Made by a program: the position numbers and the translations under genes. DNA of 64,000 nucleotides from Phallus indusiatus (Eukaryota > Basidiomycota > Agaricomycetes > Phallales > Phallaceae). The notes under the pieces were generated by a model that worked only from the letters and a program-made list of their open reading frames with translations, searched no databases and had not been told where the DNA came from. Below are positions 31,192-44,377 of the stretch, piece after piece. The stretch lies in contig JAQFWX010000003.1 in assembly GCA_027605045.1 (NCBI GenBank), positions 2,356,001 through 2,420,000 on the forward strand, read 5' to 3'. Numbering within the stretch: the first letter of the stretch is position 1; each line of letters starts with the position of its first letter.

Positions 31192-33348
31192 ATGCCGTTC
31201 CACGCTCCCTTTTTGGCGTATGTTGGAATCACAGGATTTTTCTTTTACTTGCTGTACCGACGGACGAATCAGAAAATACCCAGAGGTGAGTTGGTAACTA
31301 ATTAATTATTTTATTTTTGACGATCTCTTGATCAAAAAGGTCTTAAACTCCCTCCCGGCCCACCTGGTCATTTCTTGGTTGGGAACATGTTCGATCTACC
31401 AACAACCAAAGAATGGTTAACTTTCAATAAATGGGCCAAAGAATATGGTTAGCCCATTTCGCTCAACTGAAGGCTGCATTTTCCGATTTTTTGCTCAGGC
31501 GATCTGGTCTATTTGAATATCTTTGGTATTTCCTTGCTTTTGGTGAACTCATATGAGCGTGCACAAGAACTGTTTGACAAAAGAGGACATATTTATTCGG
31601 ATAGAATGCATTCAGTCGTCTTGAATGAGTTGTACGTAAGCTTCACGTTTAAGCTCATCGATCTATTGCTTTATTAGAGTCAAAATGGATTGGGCTCTCA
31701 TTATGATGCCCTACGGCGAGAAGTGGAGACAATTCAGAGCCTATCTCCATCAATTTTTCAACCAAAACGCTGTTCAGGGTTATCGCGACGTTCAAATGAA
31801 ACATGCCAAGTAATAACAAACACTGGTCCTCCGAGACCCGAATCTGAGCTTGGATTAACTATTGATTTCTATTCTTAGAGTCTTGTTGAAACTACTTCGC
31901 CAGTCACCGGACCGTTTCCGTTCTCATATCCACTTCGTCACGGGTGCTACTGTATTGGAGGTATGGCCATATACTATTCGCCATTGACTGGTACTATGGT
32001 AGAATAACAATAGGTCGCTTATGGGATTGAAGCCACCTCCGAGGCAGACCCATACATCGTCCTATCTGAAGAAACGATCCTAGAACTTACCAAAGCTGGT
32101 TTGCCAGGAACCTATTTAGTAGATGTTGTGCCCATTCGTACGTGATAGCTTTAATTCAAATCTTTTCATGACGGTGAATATTTTGGTTAGTAAAACATTT
32201 GCCAATGTGGTTTCCTGGGGCAAGGTTTCGCCGCGAGCTCCACAAATTGAGTATGAACGTTCAGGGAATGAACGATAAACCTGTGGAATTTACCAAGTCC
32301 GCTTTGGTACGCTATTTTCTTGGGAGGAATGCGTATAACTTTAACGCACTGTGTCGTTATAGAGAGAGGGACAGGCTATTCCCTGTATCGCTACTTCATT
32401 TTTGGAGCAATTCGAGAGCGATCCTAATCGTCCCGTCAACTATGAAAATGTTGTCAAAGATGTTCTTGGTATTGTTTATCTAGCTGGGATAGACACCGTG
32501 AGTCAGCTTAACAAGCCTGAGGGCGTATAAATCACTATTCTTAATATTTCAATAGTTGGATGCATATATTTTGCTTTTTATACGTGCTATGCTATTACAC
32601 CCTCACATTCAAAGACGGGCACAAGAAGAACTCGACGAAGTCGTGGGCTCTGATGGTTTACCATCTTTCGATCATTTATCAAGCCTAAAATACGTTAAAG
32701 CTATATTACACGAAGTAATGAGGTGGAATACTGTTGCTCCTGCTGGTGTTCCGCATTTTATTGCGACAGATGATGTTGTTGACGGCTATTTTATTCCGAA
32801 GGGAACAATTGTAATGGGCAATTCCTGGTAAAGAACTGTCCGATTACACGCCATTAGCTTCCCCGAGCTGATTTTGAGATTTTAACTAGGACATTACTAC
32901 GGAGTAAATCTGTGTATGGACCGGATGCCGAAGAATTCAAGCCAGAAAGGTTTTTGAACGAGAAGACGCCTCTACCAGGAATTGGATTTGGGTTCGGACG
33001 AAGGTGCGTCATATTTATTATTGCTTGTATCAACATTTTTCTCAATACATACATATCAATTACTGATAACAAGAATTTGTCCCGGTCAATACTTCGCCGA
33101 AAATACCGCGTTTATTGTTTGCGCATGTGTCCTGCATCTATTTCACATCCTTCCAAAACACGGGGAGAATGGACCTGAGCTTCCTGGAGAAGATGATTTT
33201 GATTCTGGCGTGGTTTTGTCAGTCAACGATAAGCTTATTGGTCACTTTCGCTGATAAACGTCATCGCAGGCGACCGAAAAGCTTTAATTGCCAGTTTATT
33301 CCAAGATCTTCTCAGGCCGTCCACACGCTTGAAGAGTTGGACCTTTAG
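31192..33348 (+). CDS. Cytochrome P450 monooxygenase
   Basis: All splice sites are canonical. Exons begin at 31192, 31340, 31499 and 31678, with further short exons and a last one at 33270-33348. The product has a short N-terminal membrane anchor (VGITGFFFYLLYRR), the proline-rich hinge LPPGPPG, a C-helix region EKWRQFR, I-helix AGIDT, K-helix EVMRWN (ExxR), KPERF and the haem loop FGFGRRICPGQ. It is expected to be an ER-bound haem-thiolate enzyme that takes electrons from P450 reductase. It resembles fungal P450s often labelled O-methylsterigmatocystin oxidoreductase-like, but the substrate cannot be inferred. The ATG at 31192 is preferred over 31179 because it gives the frame shared with the minus-strand paralogue. 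No lesion was found. Confidence 0.9.
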
Positions 33349-33554
33349 CCTTAGAAACTCAGCTCAATTAGGTTGTCATTCGCATCGTAACTCCAACAGA
33401 GTCACAAAGAGTTCTGTATACCTTTGAAAAACGCCAAACATATATATTATATACTAGTCAAGTATACTAGTCAAGCAATGTGATTCGAGACGGAAGCCCT
33501 TTATTATCGCGTTGCCTTTGCAGGCGCTGAGCCTGAGCTTCCGCAAAATTATAC

Positions 33555-35266
33555 CTAAGTCTGCATCAATACTTTTCGAAGATGGCTCAACTGGTTGATA
33601 TCGACGTCGACACGAGTGACGATACCTATAGTATCAAAGGAGTCGTCCATCGAGGCTCGAGTTATTAAATGCCGCCACAAGTCCAAAGAGGCTGTGGAAC
33701 TGACATTGTCAATAGCGCGCTTGAGAATCTGAGCATAGTATTGATATCCCATAGATACCAAGTCATCGAATTGACCAGAGTCTCGCATGTCAGAAACTGA
33801 ATGAGGCCCTGAGGATCGCAAGTACTCGGAGCCTGAGAAGTCTTCGCAGTTTTTTATAACACGGTCTTCCTCTCTGAATGCTGATAAATCCAGCCTGATG
33901 ACTCGCCTGATGTCTGGGTCAGAAGACATATCATAAAGAAAATGAACCATCTTAGTGAGAGCGTCACAAGGAGGTACTGCAATATCCTTCTTTTAATTTC
34001 TCCCCCTTGCAGTATGCGAATTCCAATTTCGCCAGTAAGGGTATAAAATATTTTGACAAGGAAGAAATGTCATTGAGGTCTTATACGGGCGGCGTATTGG
34101 ATATCTGGCCGTTAGCAGATTGCAAACGAGAAGGAGAGCTGTCCATGAAATTCGGTTGTCTATGGGAAAGAAGAGACAAATGCTCAGAAGCGGCTCAATG
34201 ATCAGCCCAACTTTCCAAGTGTGGAGGCCTTTGAAAGTCGAATCGCTCTTGCGAATGCGCACTTTTTCTAAAGTAGTACGAAAGCGGACAGGTAAGAATG
34301 AAACCACTCCTTGATTACCAGAGTGGCTGCCGCGGCAATCACATTGATTAGAAAACTAATCGTCCACAGATAGTTGACCCAAAATATGCTGTGAGATTTA
34401 ACAGACCGAGATGTTGAGCTCAAGCTAGGAAAATGCGATGCGCCGATGACCGCAGTGACAGGCCCAGATAGAACCCAGAAATTGGAGTAAATCGATGATC
34501 ATTGATGTTGGAGTGATAGTGGGAGCAGATGAAGTCTGTTGAACACGGTGCGCGATCCCCGAAAGAAAAAGATGCCCTAAATTTACATAAACATATCAGC
34601 AATCGGCAATTGAGTGAAAGAAAAATTTTACAAATTTGTCTCACCAAAAGTGAATTTTCGTCTGCTTCTATGCAGACTCTGTTCTTGAGGTATTTTTCCT
34701 CGTGCGTTTGGACTGGTGTTGCATATCATGACATTTAGCGGGGACGATCCGTGAGGTATCAACGAGCTCACCTTGACCAGTAACCTCGGAGTTATCTTGT
34801 ATATATTCTGGTTCATAGAATGGATCCTGACAACAGTGCGTAAATAACCAAGATCATATACCCAGGTCCCCCTAAAAACCGACGAGAAAGTAAGATAGAG
34901 CACTCAGCACCGCTTATTCTTTGCAAGCACGTTGAATGAATGGGGATTGTCCACGACATCCACACCAGCCCTGTTTGCGAGCTGTAATATACTGCATATG
35001 CGGGAGCGGAGAGTGGGACGTAACACTGAAGTTGGCAATGGAGGAGTGTGGCAATGGAGAAGGAAAGAATACAGTTTTCAGATATCAGACTGTCGATTTG
35101 GCATTTTATATGACAAAAAAATGTCTCCAGGTCTCGCTATCTCCACAACATCGGGAACCTGCGGAAACCCTATATCAGGATTCACCTCCACCATATTAGC
35201 CACAAACCATGTTACCAAAAGCATATAATTACCTAGCATCCCACAAGTCTGATTAATATGCTTCAA
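33555..35266 (-). pseudogene. Degenerate DUF6535-type membrane protein gene
   Basis: Fragments on the minus strand follow the order seen in the better preserved DUF6535 gene at 46045-49930. They are a helix plus VIKEWFHSYL (near 34290-34380), then FKGLHTWKVGLIIEPLLSICLFFPIDNRISW (34190-34280, comparable to FPLDPRIAW in the other gene), and a C-terminal soluble part (33555-33950, RASMDDSFDTIGIV). A stop and frame changes separate VIKEWF from the next block, so it looks decayed. The function of DUF6535 is unknown. The upstream limit is approximate. Confidence 0.5.
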
Positions 35267-36012
35267 GTGACTTGTCTAATATGTAAATTGGAGAATGCAT
35301 CTAAGATAGAAGATAGCCTGTCAATGAGCAGTGAGAATGATGATCCCATACGGGCTAAAATTTATGCATGGCAAGTCCCGAAACGCGCGATAATAGCACT
35401 CGCCTCAAGTCATGTTATACCACGCGCGCAACACGTTTTTCTTCATCATTATTCATAGCGGACTTTATTGTTTCAGAAAAAAAATATACCAAAAACCACT
35501 ATTTACAATAAACAGCTAGTATCACCCCAATTCTTTCTCTATTTTTCCAAACGCACAGTCTGAGGCGCTCCCTTCACAAAATGATCATATACTAATTGAA
35601 AGATTCCTGTCTCCTCAAGTATCTCGTGCATATCGAGGTTGCAGCATTTATTATGGTGTATATAAGAAATCATTGTTTCGAGTTACGTTCACAATCCATT
35701 TAAGGATTTCCCGCTTCTTTGCCCATAGCGCGTGGAAAAGCAACGTAATTCAAGTTCAACTTCCAAGACGCGATATTGATGCAGTCGAACGGCTCCGTCT
35801 TATATTATGTAACTAAAATATTCTCATACTTTACGTTTATGAAGGCGGAAATTCATGTGCTTTTTGTTTCATGTATATATATACTTAATAATCAACTCCT
35901 CGGACTCAGGGCGGCGTTTTACGTTAGCCCATTAACACTTGTTCTGTCTCACTCTTTTTTTCTCTTTCTCTCTCGCTGTTTTTCCAAGTCGCATTGCTCC
36001 TTCAGCCTGATC
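35267..36012. other. Intergenic and SET promoter region
   Basis: No gene seen. A pyrimidine-rich leader precedes the SET start at 36013, as in the other SET copies. Confidence 0.5.
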
Positions 36013-37237
36013 ATGTTAAGGACAAAAAGCACTAACTTGATCTCTATCAGAAAGTCTCTTCCACCTAAATACATAAAAGACTTTGACATCATATTCAACG
36101 GTGGACTCAATTCGCAACATATCGTTTATACACAAATTCCTTACGTTGATCACAACAACAACAACAAATGTATCGTCACTGCGGTGTATAATGTGATATA
36201 CGACACACTTCCTTCAACACTTCCCACCTTGCTGCCTCCTTCGCCGCGTCCAGCATATGAATTGCGCGACGTTCCAGGGAAAGGAAAGGGCTTGTTTGCA
36301 ACTCGAGATATTTACCCCTGCGAACTCGTCATAGTTGAACAGCCCATTCTTATATCCCCTCGTCTGATGATTGACGTGAATTCCTTCTCGAACTTTCAAA
36401 AACACGCAGAACACACGATGAATCAGGAGGATAGGATCAAGTTTAATGATCTGACGAATGTGGAAGGTGATATTCTTCCTGATTTTGATGGGATTAAAGG
36501 CACGAACGCATTTGGTATCAATTTACAAGAAGGAAAAGAAGGCTATAGTGCTGTTTTTATAGAGCTTTCGCGTTTGAATCACAGGTGATTTCGCAGTTTT
36601 TTTCCTCGTATTTTAACTATTATTTATATCTTTTCTCAGCTGTGGACCCAACCTCAAGAATTTTTGGAATCCTTACCTTTTCCTCATGTCGGCTCAAGCT
36701 GTCCGCCCCATTCGCGCAGGCGAAGAACTAACCATCTCATATGTGGACCTATTTCTGCCCTGTGCCGACCGCCGATCTGCTCTAAAGGATACCTACAAAT
36801 TCAACTGCAAATGCTCATACTGTGTCGAATCAACGCCAACCTCCGATAAAGCCCGCCAAATGCTGATGCCAGATATCACATCCTTGAACTTTGATTTTAT
36901 ATATGACCGTCTCGTCAACCCCAGAAGTAAAATACCTCGTCATTTGGGTTGTCAAGAGGCTAAATTTCTTGTGAAGAAGCTCAATGAGACGTTGGCTACC
37001 ATCGCAAAAGAAGGCGTCGAGGCTGCTGCTGCTCCGGTTGTTTATGTGTGTTTGATGAAGTTATCGGGAATCTTAGGCGATAAAAAAGAGTTCAGAAAAT
37101 GGGGTTTCAAGGCGATACTGTCTCCCATGGATTACATCGATTTAGAAGGTGAAAAGACGTACCGTAAGGTTGAGCAGTGGATTGAATGGGTGAGAGACCC
37201 CGAGAAGATGTTTCCTGAGTGGGGTCGATATCAGTGA
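36013..37237 (+). CDS. SET-domain protein, tandem copy
   Basis: Exons 36013-36584 and 36640-37237 (55-nt intron), 389 aa. Has DHNNNNKCIV near the N-terminus, GKGKGLFATRDI, NHSCGPN across the splice, GEELTISYVD and CKCSYC, followed by the C-terminal LMKLSGILGDKKEF block. All catalytic and zinc residues are present. The in-frame open stretch upstream of 36013 is leader; the ATG used aligns with the paralogues. First of three head-to-tail copies. Confidence 0.88.
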
Positions 37238-37621
37238 AGTTACGATGTCTACTTATTTTGGAGAATAATATATCGTCCAGAGGTTCACAGATTTTTCAAG
37301 ACCGTTTGCGTCAACAGACGCATCGTGAAAAAATACGCGATGTTGTTGAATGTGGTGTCCTGTGAACGCGTCACGTGTGCCCTAAACTCTTGCTCCAATG
37401 TCTCACTTTATGTAATAAATCTTTTTTTTCTTTTCCACGTTTGTAAAGGCGGAGAAGATCTGTGATTTTCATGTTGCGTATATATGTGCTAATCAGTTCA
37501 TTTTCAAAGAGCATTTTACATCGCTCATAACCGCATTAGCACTCGTTCTGTTTTATCACTCTTGTTACCTCCTTTTCTCGGCGCAATTGCCCCTTAACGG
37601 CCTTAACACTCAACCTAATTC

Positions 37622-38846
37622 ATGTCCGGTCAAATAATCAGTGATGTGGCCTCTCACAGAGAGTCTCTCTCGCCCGAACTCCAAGAAGACTTCGACATCA
37701 TATTTGGTGGACCTCATCGACAACGTATCTTATTCACAGGGATTCCTTATATTGATCACAACAACAACAAAAAAACCATCGTCAGCGCGGTATATAACGT
37801 TGTACACGACGCACTTCCTACCTTGCTGCCTCCTTCGCCACGCCCAGCATATGAATTGCGCGATGTTCCAGGAAAAGGAAAAGGCATGATCGCAACTCGA
37901 GATATTGATCCTGGCGAACTTGTCATAGTCGAACGGCCCATTCTTATATCCCCTCGGTTGATGATGAACGAGAACCTGAACCCCTCCTCGAGCTTTCGAG
38001 CATACGCAGAGCGCAAGATGAGTCAAGAAGATCGGGTCAAGTTTTATGATCTCGCGAATGCCTTGCGAGATACGACCGTTCTCAATTGGGACTCTGAATT
38101 TAATGGAATCATACACACGAACGGTTTTGGTGTTGATTGGCAAGAAGGGAAAGAGAAATATACTGGTATCTTCATCGAGCTTTCGCGTTTTAATCACAGG
38201 TATTCTGTCGTTGCTTTTCTCCATATCTTTTTGCAAAAAAAGCTGACCTATTATTCTCAGCTGTGGACCCAACCTCAGACGATTCTGGAACCCCAATCTC
38301 TTCACCCTTACTGCTCAAGCCGTCCGCCCCATTCGTGCAGGCCAAGAACTTACCGTTCCATACATAGATCTATTTCTGCCTTGTGCTGAGCGTCGATCTA
38401 TCCTTCGGAATAATTATAGATTCCACTGCCAATGTCCATACTGTGTCAAATCATCCCCAACCTCGGATGAGAACCGCCAAATACTGTTGCCACAAGGCAC
38501 GTACGAAAACATTCTCGAGAAATATAACAATCTCATCAACCCTGCAAATAAAATACCTCGTCCTTTGGGTCGTTTGGAAGCTATGTTGCTTGCGAATGAT
38601 CTCAATAACATGTTAGCCATCATCGTGGATGAAGGCATCGAGGAATATGCTGCTCCGGTTCTTTATATGTTTTTGACGAAGGTATCAGGGATTTTGGGCG
38701 ATCAAAAAGAGTTTAGAAGGTGGGGAATCAAGATGATACTGTTCTCAGCGGATTGCGTCGACTTTGAGGCTGAAAAGGGGCTTGAGCAGTGGATCGGATG
38801 GATGAAAGCCCCTGAGACATTTCCTGAGTGGGGTAGATATCGATGA
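37622..38846 (+). CDS. SET-domain protein, tandem copy
   Basis: Exons 37622-38199 and 38261-38846 (61-nt intron), 387 aa. Motifs GKGKGMIATRDI, NHSCGPN, GQELTVPYIDLF (Tyr kept, preceding Ser changed to Pro) and CQCPYC. The C-terminal block is more diverged than in its neighbours (FLTKVSGILGDQKEF). 384 bp separate it from the preceding SET gene. Confidence 0.88.
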
Positions 38847-39081
38847 TGTTTGCTTGTTTAATATTTGAATCTGTACGAAGAACTGAAAATTTTCATGTAG
38901 CGTGAAATACAGTTATCATTGTCGCGTTTTTCCAACGGTTAGCATCTCGTGAATGACTAGAATAGTAATACAATCGACTCCCGCGCGATAAAAATCGGGT
39001 CCACGACTTTACCTCAAGTCATTCTCACACGTGCCGGCTTGCTGGGACACATCTGGCGGAGATCTCCATGTTTTTCGTTTC

Positions 39082-39099
39082 ATATATATATATATATAT
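39082..39099. repeat. TA dinucleotide microsatellite
   Basis: Uninterrupted TA run upstream of the SET gene at 39201. Confidence 0.9.
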
Positions 39100-39200
39100 G
39101 CTAGTCAAGTTTTCTGAGAGTGTTTCACATTTTTTCCCTCTTCTTTTTCTCTTTTACTGTCTCTCCAAGTCCCATTTGCTCTCTTCAGTCTAGTTGAACC

Positions 39201-40470
39201 ATGTTCAGGGCAAAAACCAGTACTGAAGCCTGCGCGGCCCCTTACAGAGAGTCTCTCTCGCCGGAATCCCAGAAAGACTATGATATTATACTCAACGGTC
39301 GATCCACTCCACAACCCATCGTATTTACAGAGATCCCTTACGTTGATCACAACAATAACAAGAAGACCATCGTCAGCGCGGTTTATAACGTGGTATACGA
39401 CACACTTCCTTCGAAACTTCCTACTTTATTACCCCCTCCGAGTCCGTGTCCAGCGTATGAGTTGCGCGATGTCCCGGGAAAAGGAAAAGGGTTGATTGCA
39501 ATTCGAGATATTTACCCCGGCGAACTCGTCCTAGTCGAACGGCCCATTCTCATATCCCCTGTGTTGCTAATCGACGTGAACTTTAAATTCTCGAGCTTCC
39601 ACGTATACACAGAGCGCAAGATGAATCAAGAAGATTGGATCAAGTTTAATGATCTTTCGAATTTTATGCAACAAGATACTAATACGAGCACGAGTATCAT
39701 TCCTCAGCTCAAGTTTGAGGGAATTAGAAACACGAATGGGTTTGGTATCAATTTGCAGGAAGGAAAAGAGAGGTATTCCGGTGTTTTTCTGGAGCAGGCA
39801 CGTCTAAATCATAGGTATCCCGCTATTATTAACCTTACATTCAACATTATTAATTCTTTCTTTTCACAGCTGCGGTCCCAATCTGAGAAATATATGGGAC
39901 TCCTGCCTCTTCACCATGTCGACTCAAGCCGTCCGCCCCATTCGCGCAGGTGAAGAACTAACCATCGAATATATAAACCCATTCTTACCCTATGCCGAAC
40001 GCCAATCCATCCTCAAGAATACCTTCAAGTTCAAATACGAATGCCAATACTGCACCGAGACAACACCAACCTCCGATCAAAACCGCCAAAAGGTGATGCC
40101 AAATATCACATTCGTGGACTTCAATTCTATATATAACCGGCTCATCGTCTCCCAAAATAATACCCTACCTCGTAATTTTGTTCGTCAAGAAGTTAAATTG
40201 CTTGTGAAGAAGCTCAAGGAGACGTTGGCTACCATCACGAAAGAAGGCGTCGAAGCTACTGCTGCTCCAATCGTTTACGTGTGTTTGATGAAATTATCGG
40301 GAGTTTTGGGCGATAAAAAAGAGTTCAAGAAGTGGGGTTTCAAGACGATACAATCTCCCATGGATTACATCGAGTTCAACGACGGTGAAAAGATGTACCG
40401 TAAGGTCGAGCAGTGGATTGATTGGGTCAAATCCCCAAAGAAGTTTCCTGGGTGGGGTCGCTATAAATGA
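39201..40470 (+). CDS. SET-domain protein with altered post-SET zinc ligand
   Basis: Exons 39201-39814 and 39870-40470 (55-nt intron), 404 aa. GKGKGLIAIRDI, NHSCGPN and GEELTIEYIN (Tyr239 kept) are intact. The post-SET motif reads Y-E-C-Q-Y-C, with the first of three cysteines replaced by Tyr261 (codon TAC at 40036-40038). In SET enzymes of this class the three cysteines plus the Cys of NHSC hold a zinc that closes the active site, so activity may be reduced. No frame lesion. Convergent with the SET gene at 40971-42193. Confidence 0.88.
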
Positions 40471-40970
40471 AGCTTACTGTGAAGAATTTACTATTTGAAA
40501 ATTGTGCTTCGAAAACCTAAAACCGATGCTTTGTAACATTAATCTATCCATCTTATGTTGTGTTACGTCGCGTTTTTTTTTTCATGGACAAGTAGGTACT
40601 TAGTAGTAAATTAGACCTGCGTGACGATGGTCTTACTGTGAATCCTTGTGTAAAGACACATCGGTCAAATATATGCGTTTAAAGTTTGTTTTGATTCATT
40701 TTCATTATATCCCGATGCAATTTAACACATATTAGCACTTGAACATGATGCCCATTTACAAATAATTTGCTTCATCTCTGAGTCAACATAAGATTTAAAC
40801 TTATATTGATCATTGATGGGTCCCGGACAGGCACAGACTATGGATTATGACTAGAAAGTCCCAAAAACGAATGACAAAAGACGACAAGGTGTGGTGCATT
40901 GAGAAGCTGCACTCAACGATTAGTTTCATATTCCTTCCAGTGCCATACTGCTGGCGTGCCCGCATCGATA

Positions 40971-42193
40971 TTACTGACATCGACCCCACTGAGGAAACAT
41001 CTTCTCGGGGTCTCTCAACCAGTCAATCCACTGCTCGATCTCGCGACGCGCCTTCTCGCCATCCGCCTCAACATACTTGACAGAAGTTAGTATAGCCTTA
41101 AAACCCCATTCTTTAAACTTTTTCGTATCGCCCAACAGCCCATGCAACTTCATCAAACAAACATAATAAATGAGAGCGGACACAGACTCAATACCCTCCT
41201 TCGTGATGGTGACCAACCCACCGATGAGACTGGTCAAGAACAATTGAGTTTCTGCACGACCGATATGACGGGGTAACCTCAGAAGGATGTTATTATAATA
41301 GTCTTCGAAATAGCGAGCCGTGGCGTCCGGTGGTGAGGTTTCGCGATGATAATCGGAGGTTGGTGATGGCTTTACACAATAGATGCATTTGCATTTGAAT
41401 TTGTAGTGGGTTTCGAGAGTAGACTGACGTTCGTCACGAGGTAGAAATGTATCAACGTATGAGACGGTTAGTTCTTGACCCGCACGGATTGGGCGAACGG
41501 CTTGAACGGAAAAGGTAAAGAGGTGGGAATCCCATGCACTTCTGAGGTTAGGACCACAGCTGTAAAGTAGAAAAGATCGATCATGAGCGAAAATAAAGTG
41601 GATGGCGACGCGGAGAAATACCTATGGTTCAAACGCGAAATCTCGAGAAAAACACCACTATAACTCTCCTTTCCTTTCTGCAAATCAATTTCAAACGCGT
41701 TCGTAGCTTTAATTCCATCAAACTCGGGAAGAACATCGCCTTTCACATTCACCAGATCATTGTACTTGATCCAGTCTTTTGGGTCCATCGTTAGCCGTGC
41801 GTATATTGGAAAGCGCGTGAAAGAATCCATGTCAAACATCAAACGAGGAAATAAAAGGACAGGACGTTCGATGATAACAATCTCTCCAAAAGCAATATCT
41901 CGAGTCGCGACTAGGCCTTTCCCTTTTCCTGGGATCGCGCGTATCGCATATGCAGGAGGGCTTTGTAGAGGCGGTAATAAGGTAGGAAGTGACGTCGGGA
42001 GCGTCTCGTGTACTATATTGTATGCCGCGCTGACAATGATCTTTCGGTTGTTATGGTGATCCAAGTAGGAGATGCATGAAAACACGCTGTATTGAGGATT
42101 TGGGCCGCCAAATATGATGTCCAGTTCTTTTTGGTCTTTAGGCGGGAGAACTTTTTTCACAGAGCTCAAATCATTGGTGAAATTCTGAATCAT
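40971..42193 (-). CDS. SET-domain protein, minus-strand copy
   Basis: Exon 1 42193-41622, intron 41621-41560 (62 nt), exon 2 41559-40971; 386 aa. GKGKGLVATRDI, NHSCGPN across the splice, GQELTVSYVD and CKCIYC are present. The reading frame is open further upstream, but only from a TTG at 42262; the ATG at 42193 (MIQNFTNDLS) is chosen. Confidence 0.87.
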
Positions 42194-42599
42194 CGTTGAA
42201 ATATGGACAGGCAAGTTGAAAGAAGAGCACAAATTGAAGAGAACCAAAGACAAAGTGGACAAGGGCTAAGTAGACGCGCGCGCCCTCGTATATGAAAAAA
42301 AAACGTACACGCGAAACTCCGCGTTCATAAACACACAAACACAACAAACCCAAACGCGAAACAACCAAAGAAGGTGATGGAAACTATGGACTTCCGCAGA
42401 ACACCACGACTGTCCTAAAAACGTGGTCATCCTTTTTGATTTTCACTATCAAGACGGAGGTCCCAGTCAAGCAAAATATTGGTTTCTGGTAACTGAAATC
42501 GAGGCCGAGACGTGACGATCGCGTCAAATGTCGTGTTTTTTTTTACTGCTTCTTGCTGCAAGAATCAAATCAAATTAGATTTGACTATTGAATATAGTA

Positions 42600-43450
42600 A
42601 GTCATGGCTCATTCAATACCTCCTGAGAACGACAATGGAGATGGACGTAAAATGTTGTAGTTATGGTATGAGTTTTGTTTTTGTTTGTTTAGTCCCGGAG
42701 GTTCTTTGAACAGACACAACCTTGAGGGTGTATTGTGTTGGTCGTTTGGTGTGCGAAAGTAGACGGTGAAGATGTGAGATGTGATAGGAATGCCGATAAT
42801 ACTCGATAAAAAGTTCAGGTTCGCAGGAGGGGTAGTTTGTGAATGAAAGACACTGAACGTACTTTTACCCATCATTCCCAGTTTGTCGAGATCATATTCA
42901 ATGGGAGAATTCTCGGCTTTTCAAGTGCGTTCAATGCAGTTACATCAATAGTGGTCATTTTTTTAGCGGACGAGGTAGCTGAATAGCGTGTTTGGCGTGG
43001 AGAAGAGTTGGTAACTCCAATTTGAGGAAGACGGGCCGTCATGTCCACGTCCATTTTCCCAAAGTCGTGTGTCTCTACGACTTGGCGTTCTTAGCATGTT
43101 TTCGAACGATCAAGACGAGTGATGATGCAGATGTAGGAATAGGAATGTTGTGTGGTTTGGAACGCAGTTTGCGTCTTACAGGTGCCGGAGACGTGGGAGC
43201 GCTAAACTTGGAATGTTTTTGAGTCTTGGCTCGCCTGAGCAAGGCATTTCGCAAGCTGACAGGAAAACCTGTATTTTACGAGTCTGTAACGGGGATACAG
43301 CCATTCTTTGTAGTGCTCAAGTTTATAAACACTGATAGACGTCGTACAGTGAGTGCATCGAGCGTCAACTACAGTTACAGTCAGCTAGTCAGAAAGTCCG
43401 CCGTCCGTTTGGAAATTAGCGGATGGAACGAGCGAGACGACTGAGGAGGA
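42600..43450 (-). pseudogene. Decayed copy of an unknown gene family (partner 51480-52100)
   Basis: Aligns with 51480-52100 over several hundred bases on the minus strand. Conserved pieces are KxSKF, SPAPVRRKLRSK, SSLVL, RKHAKNAKS and, in another frame, HDFGKMDVDMT followed by a YSATSSAKK region. A stop and frame shifts relative to the partner indicate decay. I do not recognise the family. Confidence 0.4.
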
Positions 43451-43599
43451 AGAAAGACAGGAGGATTATTTAGTCTCCGAAGTGGGTTTGAGAGAGATAG
43501 AGAGAATTGTGTTGGCGGAAGGAAGACTGCGAAGAGGGCGAGGAAGATAAGGAATGTGTTCAGGGAGAGAAGGTATAGAGGTGTGGTTGGAAGCTTCAG

Positions 43600-44010
43600 C
43601 GCTTCAGCAACGGTGATGAGGTGCAGTGAACTTGGGTAATTGTTCTGGTGTTGGTAGAGGATGAAGGTTGGTGCAGTGCGCCGCGAGAAGTGGTTCCATG
43701 GGCGGAATGGAGTGTCACTTTCACTGTCGGTGGATGTGCGAGAGTAGACGGCGAAGATGTGGGGATGCAGGAGGAGGGTAATTTATGGCTGGCTGGGCTG
43801 TTGATGAACGTACTGCTTAGAACATTTTGAAGATAGGAATCAGTCTCGTTGATGAGAGTATACCAAGACACTGAACGTACCTTTTACCGATCGAGTGTTT
43901 GAGCCTTGGTTCGTCTTAGGATTGAAGGCATTTTTTTGTTGCGTTGCAGATTGGCAACAAGAACTATTGTGCAAAAAGCGAGTTGATAACGGGAAGACGT
44001 ACGGCCATCT
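43600..44010 (-). pseudogene. Shorter, more degraded relative of the 42600-43450 repeat
   Basis: Shares the ACTGAACGTACCTTTTACC and GAGCCTTGGTTCGTCTTAGG stretches with the other two copies; nothing in it is cleanly open. Confidence 0.3.
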
Positions 44011-44280
44011 TTAATCCTCAACCCCGGTGAGAACTCGTTGTGTACTCATCGTTCGCTATATGGCCGTATTGTCCCGTTCTGGCCGAATCTGGATGAACCA
44101 GGATCCCATCCTGGAGGAATGTGCTCCCTTCTGGTCAACACAACTTGAAATAGATACATAAATAACATACATGAGTACAAACTGAAGTTCGAAATTTTGT
44201 CGAAGATCTTGTGACGTCGAAGTGGACTTTGATTCCGTTCGTGCACGGGTCGCTTTTTTCTTCATTCACTCCTTTCCTTC

Positions 44281-44313
44281 CTACCACCACTACCACCACT
44301 ACCACCACTACCG
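44281..44313. repeat. 9-bp microsatellite (CTACCACCA)
   Basis: About 3.6 perfect units. Confidence 0.9.
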
Positions 44314-44377
44314 CGCTGTCGCTCCTGTTTATTGCGAAAGGCATTCTTTATATTAAGCTAAGTATTATCCATTTATA

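Noticed and set aside
44135..44344. Valine-rich minus-strand frame
   Set aside because: Produced by the CTACCACCA microsatellite.
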